42,421 nt of DNA from JAAZVM01 sp041694155 (GCA_041694155.1 JASMTS010000005.1:1-42421), one strand, 5' to 3'. Positions 1 to 9,938 are shown, numbered from the stretch's first letter. A program made the numbers and translations. The notes: generated from the letters alone by a model not told the origin.

Positions 1-1053
1 GCTTGAACATGAACACTAAGAGATATCAAAGTAAATGATGATGCCAAAGACCCACTAGAGGCTAATTACTATACATATACAACAAACTGATCAAAAACAA
101 AGTTTCAACTACTAACATTATTAGAAAATAATAATACAGCATATAACAATGTAATCCCGAAAACATATGCTAATTATGAAACAAGAGACTCATATGCAAT
201 ATGATATCAACTATGAACACTATTAGAACCAACAACAAATATACCACTACAAGAAATATGAAATGATATAGATTTATCAGTAAATACAACAGAATATAGT
301 GCAGTATTTAATAAAAATGATATACAAATATTAGCTTGAGAATCATTATATAATGAAATAGTTGCTAGAAGTGAAAATACTTGAGTAGTAGAAGAAAATA
401 TAGTATATTCAAGCTGTAAAGAAATACTTGATAATGGAGCTAGTACATGAAATTGAACATACACAATAGATCCAGAGAATAACTGAGTATGATTTGAAGT
501 TTACTGTGATATGACAACTGATTGAGGTGGGTGGACTCTGGTTTATAAGAACTTAAATAGTTCTTGATTATTATATAATTATATGAATTCTCAATGAGAC
601 TTGTCTTGTTTAACCAACTTAAATAATAATTGTTCTGCTAAGTTTTCAGATACTATAATTAATATTATAAAAACAAAAACTTGAGATTATATATGATATA
701 GAACATCAACTCCTAGTTTTTCGCAAAAATATTTTTGGCCTTGAGCTTGTGAATATAGGCATGACTCATATTGAAACTCATTTAATACACACCCCAGTGT
801 AACTTATTGTACTAAATATTCTAATTATTTTACGGAATGAGTACCTTCATATATACAGTGTGATACTTGGTGAGGTTATTGAGCTTGATTAAATGCTTGG
901 TATAGATGTAATTGAAATAGTGGTTATACTAACGTTTCTATTACTCATAGGGGGTATACGGAAACTTGATGAATGAATGATAATCCAAATTGAAATTCTA
1001 TTTGAAGTTCTAGTACTAATTATTGAAATTCAACATATATGTGGGTTAAATAA
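1..1053 (+). CDS. Pilin-like surface protein with C-terminal fibrinogen-like domain (5' end outside window)
   Basis: The frame is open from base 1 to TAA 1051-1053 when TGA is Gly. The first ~45 residues (LRDIKVNDDAKDPLEANYY, then a TxxNGSKTKFQLLTLLE stretch) resemble the region after the N-terminal helix of type IV pilin-like proteins in this phylum. From about residue 138 the frame shows a fibrinogen-like module: a Cys-Lys start, then VYCDMTTDGGGWTLVYKN, the typical opening of fibrinogen C-terminal globular domains, followed by a Trp/Tyr/Cys-rich remainder to the end. In eukaryotes this fold binds sugars or acetylated groups, so an adhesion role is likely. Codons change from A/C-ending before ~480 to T-ending after it. 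A perfect hairpin terminator follows. The start, and any prepilin leader, lie outside the window. Confidence 0.75.
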
Positions 1054-1082
1054 AAAAACTTAGACATATGTCTAAGTTTTTT
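1053..1082 (+). terminator. Rho-independent terminator after the fibrinogen-domain gene
   Basis: A perfect 30-base palindrome (A6-CTTAGACAT / ATGTCTAAG-T6) begins inside the TAA stop codon and ends in a T run. The symmetry means it could work on either strand. Confidence 0.8.
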
Positions 1083-1130
1083 ATTTTTTCATATTCTATA
1101 TTCAATAATGACTCAACAGAACCAATAAAA

Positions 1131-1163
1131 AATAGCATTAACTTCGGAAAAGTTAATGCTATT
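1131..1163 (-). terminator. Terminator of the tRNA-Gly/Ile/Pro cluster
   Basis: A 12-bp stem (AATAGCATTAAC / GTTAATGCTATT) has a 9-base loop. Read on the minus strand it is followed by a T run. It sits just past the 3' end of tRNA-Pro, as expected if the three minus-strand tRNAs form one transcript. Confidence 0.7.
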
Positions 1164-1181
1164 TCAATGGATTGTATCAAA

Positions 1182-1258
1182 TGGTCGGGGACGCGAGACT
1201 CGAACTCACAACCCCACGCTCCCAAAGCGTGTGCGCTAGCCAATTGCGCCAGTCCCCG
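1182..1258 (-). tRNA. tRNA-Pro (anticodon UGG)
   Basis: The minus strand folds into a full cloverleaf: acceptor CGGGGAC / GTCCCCG, anticodon stem CACGC / GCGTG with loop TTTGGGA (anticodon TGG), T-loop TTCGAGT, discriminator A and an encoded CCA. It is the last tRNA of a three-tRNA minus-strand cluster. Confidence 0.95.
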
Positions 1259-1275
1259 AAAATAAATAATTTCAA

Positions 1276-1352
1276 TGGTGGGTATAGGTGGATTTGAACC
1301 ACCGACCTCACGATTATCAGTCGTGCGCTCTAACCAACTGAGCTATACACCC
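1276..1352 (-). tRNA. tRNA-Ile (anticodon GAU)
   Basis: The cloverleaf on the minus strand has acceptor GGGTGTA pairing with TATACCC (one G-U), anticodon stem CACGA / TCGTG with loop CTGATAA (anticodon GAT), T-loop TTCAAAT, discriminator A and an encoded CCA. It is the middle member of the cluster. Confidence 0.95.
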
Positions 1353-1362
1353 TTGTAATAAA

Positions 1363-1421
1363 AATTACGAACACAAATTACAAATAAAATTGTAGTAAAT
1401 TCGTAATTCGTAATTCGTAAT
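1363..1421. repeat. Short tandem repeat and inverted repeat between tRNA-Ile and tRNA-Gly
   Basis: Three tandem copies of ATTCGTA lie at 1399-1419. They can pair with AATTACGAA at 1363-1371 to form a hairpin. The segment lies between two tRNAs of the cluster and may affect processing, or it may be slippage-generated spacer. No gene is visible. Confidence 0.6.
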
Positions 1422-1436
1422 AGTTTTTCTTAAAAA

Positions 1437-1513
1437 TGGAGCGGGTAATGGGACTCGAACCCACAACCCTCTGCTTGGAAGGCAGATGCTCTAGCCAATT
1501 GAGCTATACCCGC
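1437..1513 (-). tRNA. tRNA-Gly (anticodon UCC)
   Basis: The minus-strand cloverleaf has acceptor GCGGGTA / TACCCGC, anticodon stem TCTGC / GCAGA with loop CTTCCAA (anticodon TCC, reads GGA), T-loop TTCGAGT, discriminator U and an encoded CCA. G1-C72, C2-G71 and U73 are the bacterial glycine identity elements and are useful for comparison with the UCA tRNA at 9375-9453. Confidence 0.95.
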
Positions 1514-1595
1514 ATACAAAGTTATCTCTAACTTGCGAGAGATATTCTATTAAAAATATTTTATAAGTCAAAACTTTTTTAATATTTTTTTGTTG

Positions 1596-1635
1596 TTAGT
1601 CTAATAATCCCTAGTAATAGAGATTATTAGACTAA
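1596..1635. repeat. 14-bp inverted repeat downstream of folD
   Basis: TTAGTCTAATAATC (1596-1609) pairs perfectly with GATTATTAGACTAA (1622-1635) around a 12-base loop, six bases past the folD stop. On the minus strand it is followed by A-rich rather than T-rich sequence, so it is not a canonical terminator. It could be a 3'-end stabiliser or a terminator lacking a U tract. Confidence 0.6.
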
Positions 1636-1640
1636 TTTTA

Positions 1641-2474
1641 TTACTTATTTTGTTGCATATGTGCTTTTATTGTATTTTTCATAAGCATTGCAACAGTTAG
1701 TGCTCATACTCAACCTGGTACAGGAGTTACTTTGTTTCAGACTAAATCTATAAGCTTTGTATCTGCATCTCAATGTATTTTACCATCAATAACACTAAAT
1801 CATACATCTATTACCATGGCTCCAACTTTTAACATATTTACTTTTAATATATTAGGCTTTCAAGCAGCTACTATTATTATATCTGATTGTGTAGTATGTT
1901 TTTGTAGGTCTTTTGTTTTGCTATTACAGCTTATAACAGTTGCTCAAGCATTTATTAACATAGATGTTATAGGTTTTCAAACTATATTGCTTCTACCTAT
2001 TACAGATATCACTTTTCATTCTAAATTTATTTTTTCATCTTTGAATACCTCCATTATTCATGCAGGTGTACATGGAGCAAATCAACTCTTGTCTCAGATA
2101 AGTATTTTTCATTGGTTTATCGGATGAAATCAATCAACATCTTTTTTGGGGTCTATGAAGTTTATTACTTTTTTGGAATTTATATGTTTTGGTAGTGGTA
2201 ACTGAACTATATATCAACTTATTTCTTCATTACTATTGTACTCTTTTACTTTGTTTAATAATTCTCTTTCTGAAATATTTTCTTCAAAAGTTTGTAGTTC
2301 AAACTCTATTCATACATATTCAGCCCATTTCTTTTTTTGATTTATATATCTTATACTAGAACTGTTATTTCCAACTAATATTGCTACTAATTTTGGTTTT
2401 TTCTTTAGTTTTGTAACTTCATTTTTTATTTCATCATATATTTTTTCAGCCAACTTTTTTCAATCAATAATCAT
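1641..2474 (-). CDS. folD: Bifunctional methylenetetrahydrofolate dehydrogenase/cyclohydrolase FolD
   Basis: The product is a cytosolic enzyme that oxidises 5,10-methylene-THF to methenyl-THF with NAD(P) and hydrolyses that to 10-formyl-THF, supplying one-carbon units for purines and initiator fMet. At 277 aa it is the usual FolD length (~280). Visible signatures in order are YINQKKKWAEY (catalytic Tyr/Lys motif), QLPLPKHI, DVDGFHPIN, PCTPAGI, the nucleotide-binding GRSNIVGKP and the C-terminal PVPGGVGALTVAML. Several glycines in these motifs are TGA codons. The start ATG follows TTAAAATA with no Shine-Dalgarno site. No other folate gene is in the window. Confidence 0.95.
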
Positions 2475-2601
2475 TATTTTAATTTGCTGTTAGTTTTAAA
2501 GATTTCTTTTTTATTATACTTTTATTGTCTATTTAATCAAGAAAATTTTGTTTGAGAGAATAAATGTATATTATTAAATAAATATTTTATAAATTATTTT
2601 T

Positions 2602-3450
2602 ATGTTTTATAGATTACAATTACTTTGGAGTAAATTTTCAAATAGATGATTATGAATAATAATTCTACTTATTTTTATAACATGATGAATATATTACTAT
2701 AACTTTATATATCTAAAAGAAAAATCAGAAAAAGATGATAGTTTAAGTTTATCTAACTCATGAAATATTGAAAAAGAAATAAAGCTTACTAAGATAGAAT
2801 CAAATAATAAATCAAATGATTCATCTAATGTAGAATCAAAAATATCGAAATTAAAAGAAAATTTAGAATATTATAAGGTTATTGAAGTATGAAAAAATAT
2901 ATTTTATTTCAAAAAAAATAATGATAAATTAGATCTTTTTAAAGGTGACTTATTTGTTTCAAAGTTTGAAAATTATTCAAAGAATAATTTAGATATTTTA
3001 AGTATTTATTCTTCTGATAATTTTTTACTAAAAATCTGAAATAATTATTATATTTATGATTTATCAAAAAATAATATATTAAAATTGGATCTATTTGTTG
3101 ATATAGAGTATGTTAAGCAATATAATAATAAATATATAATCAACACTAATAAGTGAAGTTATGTATATGATATTAAAACAAAAATATTAGATTATTTTAC
3201 TTTTTTTGAAGATTTTGTTTATTATAAAAATAGTTATATATGAATTATATCAAAAGAAGATAATATTAGAAAAAATAATTTATGACTAGAATGACTAAAT
3301 AAAAACTCTATTTATTTATATAATCCAAAAACTAAAGAAAAAAATATTTTATATCAAACTTCTATAAGTTTAGAAAAAATATATTATTCATGAGATGAAA
3401 TATTTTTTGAAGATGATAATGGTAAAGTTTACAAATTAGAAAATTTATAA
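2602..3450 (+). CDS. Membrane-anchored protein of unknown function
   Basis: The product is 282 aa. A basic N-terminus is followed by one hydrophobic segment (residues ~19-40, GLGIIILLIFITGGIYYY), then a hydrophilic linker rich in Ser, Lys, Glu and Asn to ~residue 90. The rest is a Tyr/Asn/Asp/Lys-rich domain with repeated short hydrophobic strands, suggesting a beta-rich exported domain, possibly a small beta-propeller. I recognise no family signature. It is transcribed alone, divergently from folD, with a shared terminator at its 3' end. The ATG is 9 bases after an AAATTATTTTT run, with no Shine-Dalgarno site. Confidence 0.7.
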
Positions 3451-3453
3451 ATA

Positions 3454-3485
3454 AAAAAATAAGAGAAATATTTCTCTTATTTTTT
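3454..3485. terminator. Bidirectional terminator between convergent genes
   Basis: A perfect palindrome (A-run, TAAGAGAAAT / ATTTCTCTTA, T-run) starts four bases after the stop at 3450. It contains part of the TAA stop (3484-3486) of the opposing ATPase gene, so one hairpin ends both transcripts. Confidence 0.8.
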
Positions 3486-5913
3486 ATTTTGTTCCAATTC
3501 TATATTCTATTTCTTTACTTACAAACTCTTTATCTCTACCGTACTTTAATCTTGATAATTCTGTATAAGCTTTTGCCAGTTTTTCATCTCATGTTTCTAA
3601 GTATGGATTTACTGGGATTATAGAAAAAGGAGTAGTTGGTTGATTATCTACTGCTAGTTTCATAGTAGCTTTGAATTTATCCATATTTACCAAGTCTTGG
3701 TCTGAAAAAGTAGGGGCATAATATTTTGCCATAAATTCTCAATCTTCTGGTCATATTTTATAACTCATAACTGATCATACATTACCAAAAATAGCATTTT
3801 TAAGGTTTAGGTTTGATTTAGTTAAAGCATCCGATTGTTCCAACTGTCATAGGTATTGGTGAGCTATATTTAGACTAAGTCTGTATTTTCTAGCTTCTGA
3901 TAATATAGATTCAATACTATCAGTAACATAGTTTTGAAACTCATCTATATACAAGTAAAAATCAGCTCTTTCATTTTTTGGTATATTATCTCTTCTCATT
4001 GCGGCCATTTGTATTTTAGACACCAATATCATACCTAATAATTTTGAGTTCATATCACCAAGTCTTCACTTTGAAAGATTTACTATCAATATTTTTTTGT
4101 TTTGCATTATGTCTAATATGTCAAAACTTGATTTTACTTGTCATATTATATTCCTCATCATTTTACTTGATGTAAAACCAGAAAATTTTGCTTGGAAATA
4201 GGGGATTATTTCTGCTTTTTCTCTATCTCACATAGATGCATATGTTTTGTCCCACCATGCTTTTACTACAGGGTTTTTTACATGTCTAACTCTTTCTTTT
4301 TGAAAGTCTGTATCTGTAAACATTCTAACAACATCTGTTATAGCTCATCATGATGGATAATCCATAAGTGTTAAAATTGCATTCTTGAAGTAGTCTTGTA
4401 ATCTTGGTCCAAATATTTCATTACCAAATAATTTTATCATTATATTTAGTGCATCCATAGCAACTAGTTCTTTTTCTTCTTCACTTCAAGCTTCTAATAG
4501 ATTTAATCATAATGGTCTATCAGTGTCACTAGGATCAAATATTACTACATCATCTGCTCTTTCTCTAGGTATAAAGGGAAGTAGATCTCTAGCTAAATCA
4601 CCATGAGGATCCATTATACAAACTCATTCTCAGTTTGCAAAATCTTGTCTTGCCATAACTTGCATTATACTAGATTTACCTGTACCAGTCTGACCAATTA
4701 CATAAAAATGTCTAAATCTATCTTCTTTTTTAATTCTTATTTCTTTTTTTACTCATCTATATACATTATGTCATAATAAAAGTCATTCTTTTGGTATATT
4801 ATTTGGAGCTTTTACTATTTTGAAATTTTGCCATTTTATTTCAGGAGTTGTATTGTATTTCGCATGAGGAAAATGATATATTGAAGATATTTCTTCAGTA
4901 TTTAAAACCATTGGTTTTAAATAAAATGGTTTTTTGAAATATCTAAAAATATAATTTTTTAAAAGTGCTTTTTTGTTAAAATACTTAGTTGTTCTAAATT
5001 TATTAAAATCTGGATAATTAAACTGTGTAAAACTAGAAACTATATTTTTTAATTCTGATTCAACCATAGCTTGATTATTTCATGTTGCTATAATTCTTAT
5101 TATAGTTTCATATCATGTTTTGTCTCATTTTTCATCTACTGTTTTGGCTCTTTCTTGAGTAAGTGCTCAACTAGAGTTATCTTCTTTTTGTTCTTCATCT
5201 CAGCTCCTAGTAAATATATCTACTAGTCATATTATTAATTTTAGAGGATTTAGAGTAAAAAAAGTTTTTTTACCATTTATAATTTGGCTACTAGCTTTAC
5301 TTGATTTACTTTGCCATCAATCATTTACTGGTTTTAATAGTACCTGTACAACTGCTGACTCATCTTCTTCTAGTTTTGAGAAAGCTCATAATATATTATT
5401 CATTGGATCTGATTCCAATTTTTGATATGTTTTTATAGGAAAGAAAAATTCTTTTGATGTATTTAAATAGGTTGCTTCTATATATTTTCTATTTTTAAAT
5501 ATATTTATTTCCTTTGTTTCTTCTAATATAGCGTCTGTATAAAAACCGTTAACTTGCTTTTCTATTAAGTATTTATATTTTTTTGGTACTACTATATAAA
5601 AAAGTATTTCATTATGGTGAGCTACATATTCAAAACTTATTAGTTCTTGTCACAGTATTTTTGATTTTATATTATTAGAACTAAGTGATTTTAATGATGA
5701 AAATAATTGTTCCATAAGACTTATTGCTTCTTTGAAGTCTTTTAATGTTTCTTTTTTTTCATCTAAATCACTATTATTTTTTGGTAGAGTTATTTTTAAA
5801 AAAGTTAACTCCAAAGTTCTTTTGTAGTCATATTTTTGTTTTATGATTTTTATAACTATTTTATAAACAGCATAAAACAGTAGAGAAATACCTATAATAT
5901 ACAATATTTGCAT
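3484..5913 (-). CDS. VirD4/TraG-like type IV secretion-family ATPase
   Basis: The product is 809 aa. An N-terminal transmembrane helix (ILYIIGISLLFYAVYKIVI) precedes a ~300-residue domain of unknown fold and then a P-loop ATPase domain. Walker A GQTGTGKSS is near residue 405, followed by IMDPHGDLARDLLPFIP, typical of VirD4/TraD/HerA-type ATPases. Walker B IDEFQNY is near residue 655, followed by SILSEARKYRLSLNIAHQY, the sensor region of TraG/VirD4 proteins. Such proteins move DNA or protein through membranes. In CPR genomes large proteins of this type often lack an obvious secretion operon, and none is seen here either. It could be a DNA pump, a coupling protein, or part of a pilus or uptake apparatus. 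Confidence 0.85.
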
Positions 5914-6044
5914 TTTTTGGTTTTTAGTTTTAATATTTTTTTTATTATAACATATTTTTATCTAAAATAAAAGAAAAACAATTGATAATTTGTAAAAAAA
6001 ATGTATAAAATATATTAATATTTTTACTATTTTTAAAAAATATA

Positions 6045-6494
6045 ATGACAAAAGTGATTTTATTAGACTCCATTCGCAGTATGCAAAATGTTTGAGCCAT
6101 ACTTAGAAATTGTGATTGAGCTTGATTTGATAAGATGATAATGACCTGAACAACTCCAACTCCTCCTAGAAATGACATAAGTAAAACATCTCTTTGAGCC
6201 GAGAATGTTATTGATTGGGAATATTATGAAAAACCAATAGATATATTGAAAAAACTAAAAAAAGATTGATATAAAATATGGAGTGTTGAGCTTGATGAAA
6301 AATCAATAGATTATAGGGAGTTATTTGATATAAAAGAAAAAAATATAGTACTTGTTATGTGAAATGAGATTTCATGAGTTAGTAGTGAAATTTTGCAAAT
6401 TTCTGATAAAATTGTTATAATTCCTATGAGATGAATAAAGGAATCTTTAAATGTTTCAGTAGCTGCAGGAATTGTTATGTATGCAGTTAATTAA
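6045..6494 (+). CDS. SPOUT (TrmH/SpoU) family RNA 2'-O-methyltransferase
   Basis: The product is 149 aa, a compact SPOUT domain without the extra N-terminal substrate-binding domain of RlmB. It shows the three family motifs: NVGAILRNCDGAGF near the N-terminus, LVMGNEISGVSSEIL in the middle and IIPMRGIKESLNVSVAAGIV at the end. These form the SAM-binding trefoil knot and hold the catalytic Arg and Asn. The length is close to single-domain TrmL/YibK-type enzymes (~150-160 aa), which methylate tRNA position 34, but motifs alone do not settle the substrate. The following surface protein begins 20 bases later and may be co-transcribed. Confidence 0.9.
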
Positions 6495-6514
6495 TTTTGC
6501 ATAATTATATAAAA

Positions 6515-8470
6515 ATGACTAATAAAATACTTAAATATATATTTTTTTTATTAATATCAATTTTTCAAATATTTTTTATTTATAAGGTTGATGCTTCTTC
6601 TATACCTATAGAGGAGGTTTTTTCTGACATTGATAGTGGTTATGAATATTATGATGAGCTTCAGTATATGTTTGATAATTGAGCTATACTCCCTGATTCT
6701 CAATGAAAATTTAATCCTAAACAGTTATTGAATCGTGACGAATTTGTGGGTATAGTTATGAAGGTAAGTTGCGAAGAGTGTATATCTCCAAATGTTAGTT
6801 ATGATTTATCAAAAAAATATGCTCAAGTAGATCAATTATTTTTTGACTTATCTAAAAATAATAAATACTTTTATTGTATTGCTTCAGCTAAAGACTCTTG
6901 ATATGTTAAATGATATGATGTATGAACTAGTTGTGAAAATTGAGAATCTGCTGACTGACAAGCCCCATTTTGTCCTCAAAACACCATTATTTTGGAAGAA
7001 GCTTTAGCTGTTATTATGAGGGCATCATGAATACTTAATAATTACGAGGCTGAAATAATTAGATCAAAAATATATTCTGGAGAAATTACAAAAGATTTAT
7101 CAAAAGATGTCTCTCCAAAAAATGATGATGGTAGTGTTTATTCTTTTTATCCTGATTTTGAAAAAGCATTAAGTTATCAAATAGTAGAATATGATAATTA
7201 CTGAAATATGAAAACTTCTAATCTTATTAATGAAGCTGAGTATTTAAGACCAAAGCAAGCAATAACAAAAGAAAAGTTTTTGCAAATAGCTTATGTTGCT
7301 ATGAAATGAAACTCATGTATAGATAGGGAGGATTCAAACATTTGACTAAAAATGAAAATTTATGACAAAGAATGTAGTTTAAATAATATAGAGTCTTGTA
7401 ATATTTCTTCACTTAAATGAAATAACAAAATATATGATTTTTTTGGAGATGTTTCCATATCTTGAGATGATAAAATATCTACAAAAGAACAATATATATG
7501 GAGATTTTATAACTATGAAACTTGAGAAGAAATAAAAAAATATTGAAAATTTTTAGATAATTATGATTTTTTAGATTCTTGAGATTATATTGTATATCTT
7601 AGAGTAATATCAGATAATTGAAATACAGCTGAAGTATATAATAATATAAATATTTGAAATAAGGATAGTGAAGAAAATGATTTTGATAATTTAAAAGTAT
7701 TAATTGATGCAGATCCTATTTCGTGAAACTCTCCACTTTTGGTAAATTTTGAAGCTATTACTTCCAACGATAATATAGATTCTTATACTTGGGATTTTTG
7801 AGATGGTAATTTGTGATATGGTAAGAACCCAAAACATATTTATAAAAATGAATGAGTTTATGAAGCAGTTGTTACTGTTGTAGATAATGAATGAAACATA
7901 ACTGACGCAAATGTTTTTATTAAAGTTTGAGATGTTAGTGAGGAGCTATATTTATGTAGTATATCTGATATAGAGTCTTCTTTATATTGATGTGAAGATT
8001 GAGATTTGTGAATTTATAGTCCGGAAAAAGAGGATGATTTGAATACTAATCAAGATGATGATCAAATTAATCAGGAATGAGATGATGAACTAAATAATGA
8101 TAATAAAGAAAATATAAAAGATACTGATAATGACTGAATAGATGATATAAATGATTTGTGTCCATTAGTTCCATGAGTCCAAAGAAATAATTGATGTCCT
8201 ATTTTGGATGATTCTTGTAGTATTGATAGTGATTGTAAAGAATGATATGAATGTAGTTGAAGTTTTTGTAAACCAAAACAATTTTCAAAAACTTGTGAGT
8301 ATTCATGATGAGACCTTATATATTGAAATGTTTCATGTAATAGTTGTCCTTGTGTTAATACAATAGATTTTAATGCAAGTGTTAGAAATTGTGATATTAT
8401 TTTTCCAGCTATAACATCTCCAGATCAAACACAAATATATTCAAAATGAAATAATTTTGAGATAAAATAA
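6515..8470 (+). CDS. Secreted surface protein with PKD domain and calcium-binding TSP3-type repeat
   Basis: The product is 651 aa. A signal peptide (KILKYIFFLLISIFQIFFIY...DASS) leads into a region with repeated EEVFSD/EEALAVIMRASG-like helices, similar to S-layer-homology modules. Around residues 390-470 is a PKD domain (VLIDADPISGNSPLLVNFEA, TWDFGDGN, NPKHIYKNEGVYEAVVTVVD). An acidic linker is followed by DTDNDGIDDINDLCP, a thrombospondin type 3/OmpA-linker calcium-binding repeat, and by Cys-rich segments (CSIDSDCKEGYECSG). The protein is probably cell-surface or extracellular. A TTG 18 bases upstream is in frame, but ATG 6515 is preferred because the signal peptide begins there. Confidence 0.85.
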
Positions 8471-8496
8471 AAAAGAGTTTTTTAAAACTCTTTTTT
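8469..8496. terminator. Bidirectional terminator between convergent genes
   Basis: AAAAAAGAGTTTT pairs with AAAACTCTTTTTT. The hairpin starts in the TAA of the PKD protein and overlaps the TAA (8495-8497) of the opposing membrane protein. Confidence 0.8.
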
Positions 8497-9223
8497 ATTT
8501 TCTAAAACTTTCAAGTATTTCGTGAGCTATATCTTTTCATCATAATCAAAAAGCTAATCATCATGCTATAGTTAACATGGCAACAAATCATACCAATATA
8601 GTGTGAGTTATTTCTGTTGCTATTCATATTTTATCTAATACAACCATCAATGTAAAAAATAATATAATTATTTTTGCTCAACTAGCTATTATTTTAGCTG
8701 TTTTTTGTTTTGTTAGATCAAGAGCATGAAATACAACTCAGTATACAAAGTTTGCAAACCTCACTCAAAAGAATCCAATTATTATTGCTATAAATAAGCT
8801 AGGTAAGTAGGCTATTAACTCTCATAAGAAATTTTCTACTTCTTTAATTCATATAAATACAATAGAGTATCTAAAAAATATTAAGAATATATAATATGAT
8901 AAAGCTTTACCTACTATTTTATCTATTTTTATTTTATCTGATATTTTTGTTTTTTTGGTTTCTCATTTTTCTTCTAACTCTTTTCAGTCAGCTATAGTGT
9001 TATTTAGGTTTGTAAATAACTTATCTATTAGTTTAATTATTTTAAACTTTTTAAATATATATACTATTAGTTTGTAGGTTAAAAATGAAATCAATATTCA
9101 AAATCATAATATGATTATAGCTCATATAAATTTTGGTAAATATACCTCCAATCAATTTATAAAATCTTGATATAATCAATCCATTATTCTAATTTTTATT
9201 TCTGAGAATTTTTCTTCAAACAT
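8495..9223 (-). CDS. MscS-like / conserved-TM-helix membrane protein
   Basis: The product is 242 aa with about four transmembrane segments: residues ~30-55, ~110-130, ~140-165 and ~185-230. The last ends AMLTIAGGLAFGLGGKDIAHEILESFRK, which closely matches the pore-lining TM3 of MscS channels (Gly/Ala-rich helix, then GGxD and an amphipathic continuation). The protein stops there, so it lacks the cytoplasmic beta and C-terminal domains of true MscS. It fits the 'conserved TM helix' family of small channel-like proteins. A role in osmotic release is inference. Most of the pore Gly residues are TGA codons. Confidence 0.75.
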
Positions 9224-9374
9224 TTTTTTATTTTTAATAAAATATTTACTGTTATTTTAACATATATTTTTAAAAAATAAAATTTAAATTTATTTAATAA
9301 AAAAGTATAAAAAAACTTTTGACTTATTATCCAAAATTTATAAAATGCTTCCTGCAATAAACAGAAATTGTTTT
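9224..9374. other. AT-rich divergent spacer
   Basis: The stretch separates the minus-strand MscS-like gene from tRNA-Gly(UCA). Apart from the tRNA promoter at 9319-9346, only A/T-rich sequence is seen. Confidence 0.5.
9319..9346 (+). promoter_or_regulatory. Sigma70-type promoter of tRNA-Gly(UCA)
   Basis: A -35 TTGACT (9319-9324), 16-base spacer and -10 TAAAAT (9341-9346) predict a start near 9353, giving a ~20-base leader before the mature tRNA at 9375. Both boxes are one mismatch from consensus. Confidence 0.5.
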
Positions 9375-9453
9375 GCGGGGGTAACATAATAGAGTGAGTG
9401 TACTAAGGCTTCAACCCTTGGGTGTGCGAGTTCAAACCTCGTCCCCCGCTCCA
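9375..9453 (+). tRNA. tRNA-Gly (anticodon UCA), decoder of UGA as glycine
   Basis: The acceptor stem GCGGGGG (9375-9381) pairs perfectly with CCCCCGC (9443-9449), followed by discriminator U and an encoded CCA. The anticodon loop CTTCAAC carries anticodon TCA at 9411-9413, complementary to UGA. The T-arm is GCGAG-TTCAAAC-CTCGT. G1-C72, C2-G71 and U73 match the tRNA-Gly(UCC) at 1437-1513 and the bacterial glycine identity set. The D-arm is odd: stem ACAT / GTGT with loop AATAGAGTGA and no GG pair. It is not a tRNA-Sec (normal 7-bp acceptor, no long variable arm), and the discriminator argues against tRNA-Trp. Confidence 0.92.
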
Positions 9454-9463
9454 TATAAAAAAA

Positions 9464-9530
<67 letters not shown>

Positions 9531-9577
9531 GATTATAATAAGTAAAAATTAATTTAATAAACTAATATCATATAATT

Positions 9578-9910
9578 ATGGCAAATAGTCACGGACTTAC
9601 TTCGAGAATTGTAAAAAAACAAGCCGCTGCAAGAAAATTGGCTAAAAACAAAAAAAAGTCAGCACAAGTATATATAGGTAATGAAAACCCTCAAGTAAGA
9701 AAAAATATGTCTTATAAAAAGAGAAATCATTACTTTGAAAATAAACAAAGCTTTCCAAAGAAAAAATTAAAAACTAAAAATGTTGAATCATTGATAGAGC
9801 AAGGTATTATTGATGAAAGATGATTCTTTATTAGATGAAAGAAGAAAAACTTTATCACTAAAACTATGGTTGATAAAAAAGGTTTGGATTATTATGGTAT
9901 GCCTAGATAA
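9578..9910 (+). CDS. Small highly basic protein, possibly ribosome- or RNA-associated
   Basis: The product is 110 aa, very rich in Lys and Arg through residues 10-75 (for example KLAKNKKKSAQVYIGN and FPKKKLKTKN), with a more ordered C-terminus (ESLIEQGIIDERGFFIRGKKKNF, then MVDKKGLDYYGMPR). It has no signal peptide or membrane segment. Size and charge suggest an RNA-binding or ribosomal-type protein, but I recognise no ribosomal family and assign none. It stands alone, with a TATAAT 2 bases upstream of the ATG, another TATAAT at 9534-9539 and a strong terminator behind it. The reading frame needs two or more TGA=Gly codons. Confidence 0.75.
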
Positions 9911-9938
9911 AAACTCGTGATATAGCACGAGTTTTTTT
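9909..9938 (+). terminator. Rho-independent terminator after the small basic protein
   Basis: AAAAACTCGTG pairs with CACGAGTTTTT and continues into a T run. It starts inside the TAA stop and is one of the few GC-containing stems in the window. Confidence 0.8.

Noticed and set aside
1..1053. Diversity-generating retroelement target (A-rich surface gene)
   Set aside because: There is no reverse transcriptase, template repeat or accessory gene in the window, and the A/C-rich part is not a short 3' variable repeat.
1399..1421. CRISPR-like repeat
   Set aside because: The units are 7 bases in direct tandem without spacers, and no cas genes are present.
1732..2127. 131-codon open frame on the plus strand
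   Set aside because: It lies fully inside folD on the other strand, which has all its catalytic motifs.
9375..9453. tRNA-Sec or suppressor tRNA-Trp reading of the UCA tRNA
   Set aside because: The acceptor stem is 7 bp, the variable loop is short, and U73 with G1-C72/C2-G71 matches the glycine tRNA in the same window. UGA also falls on conserved Gly positions.
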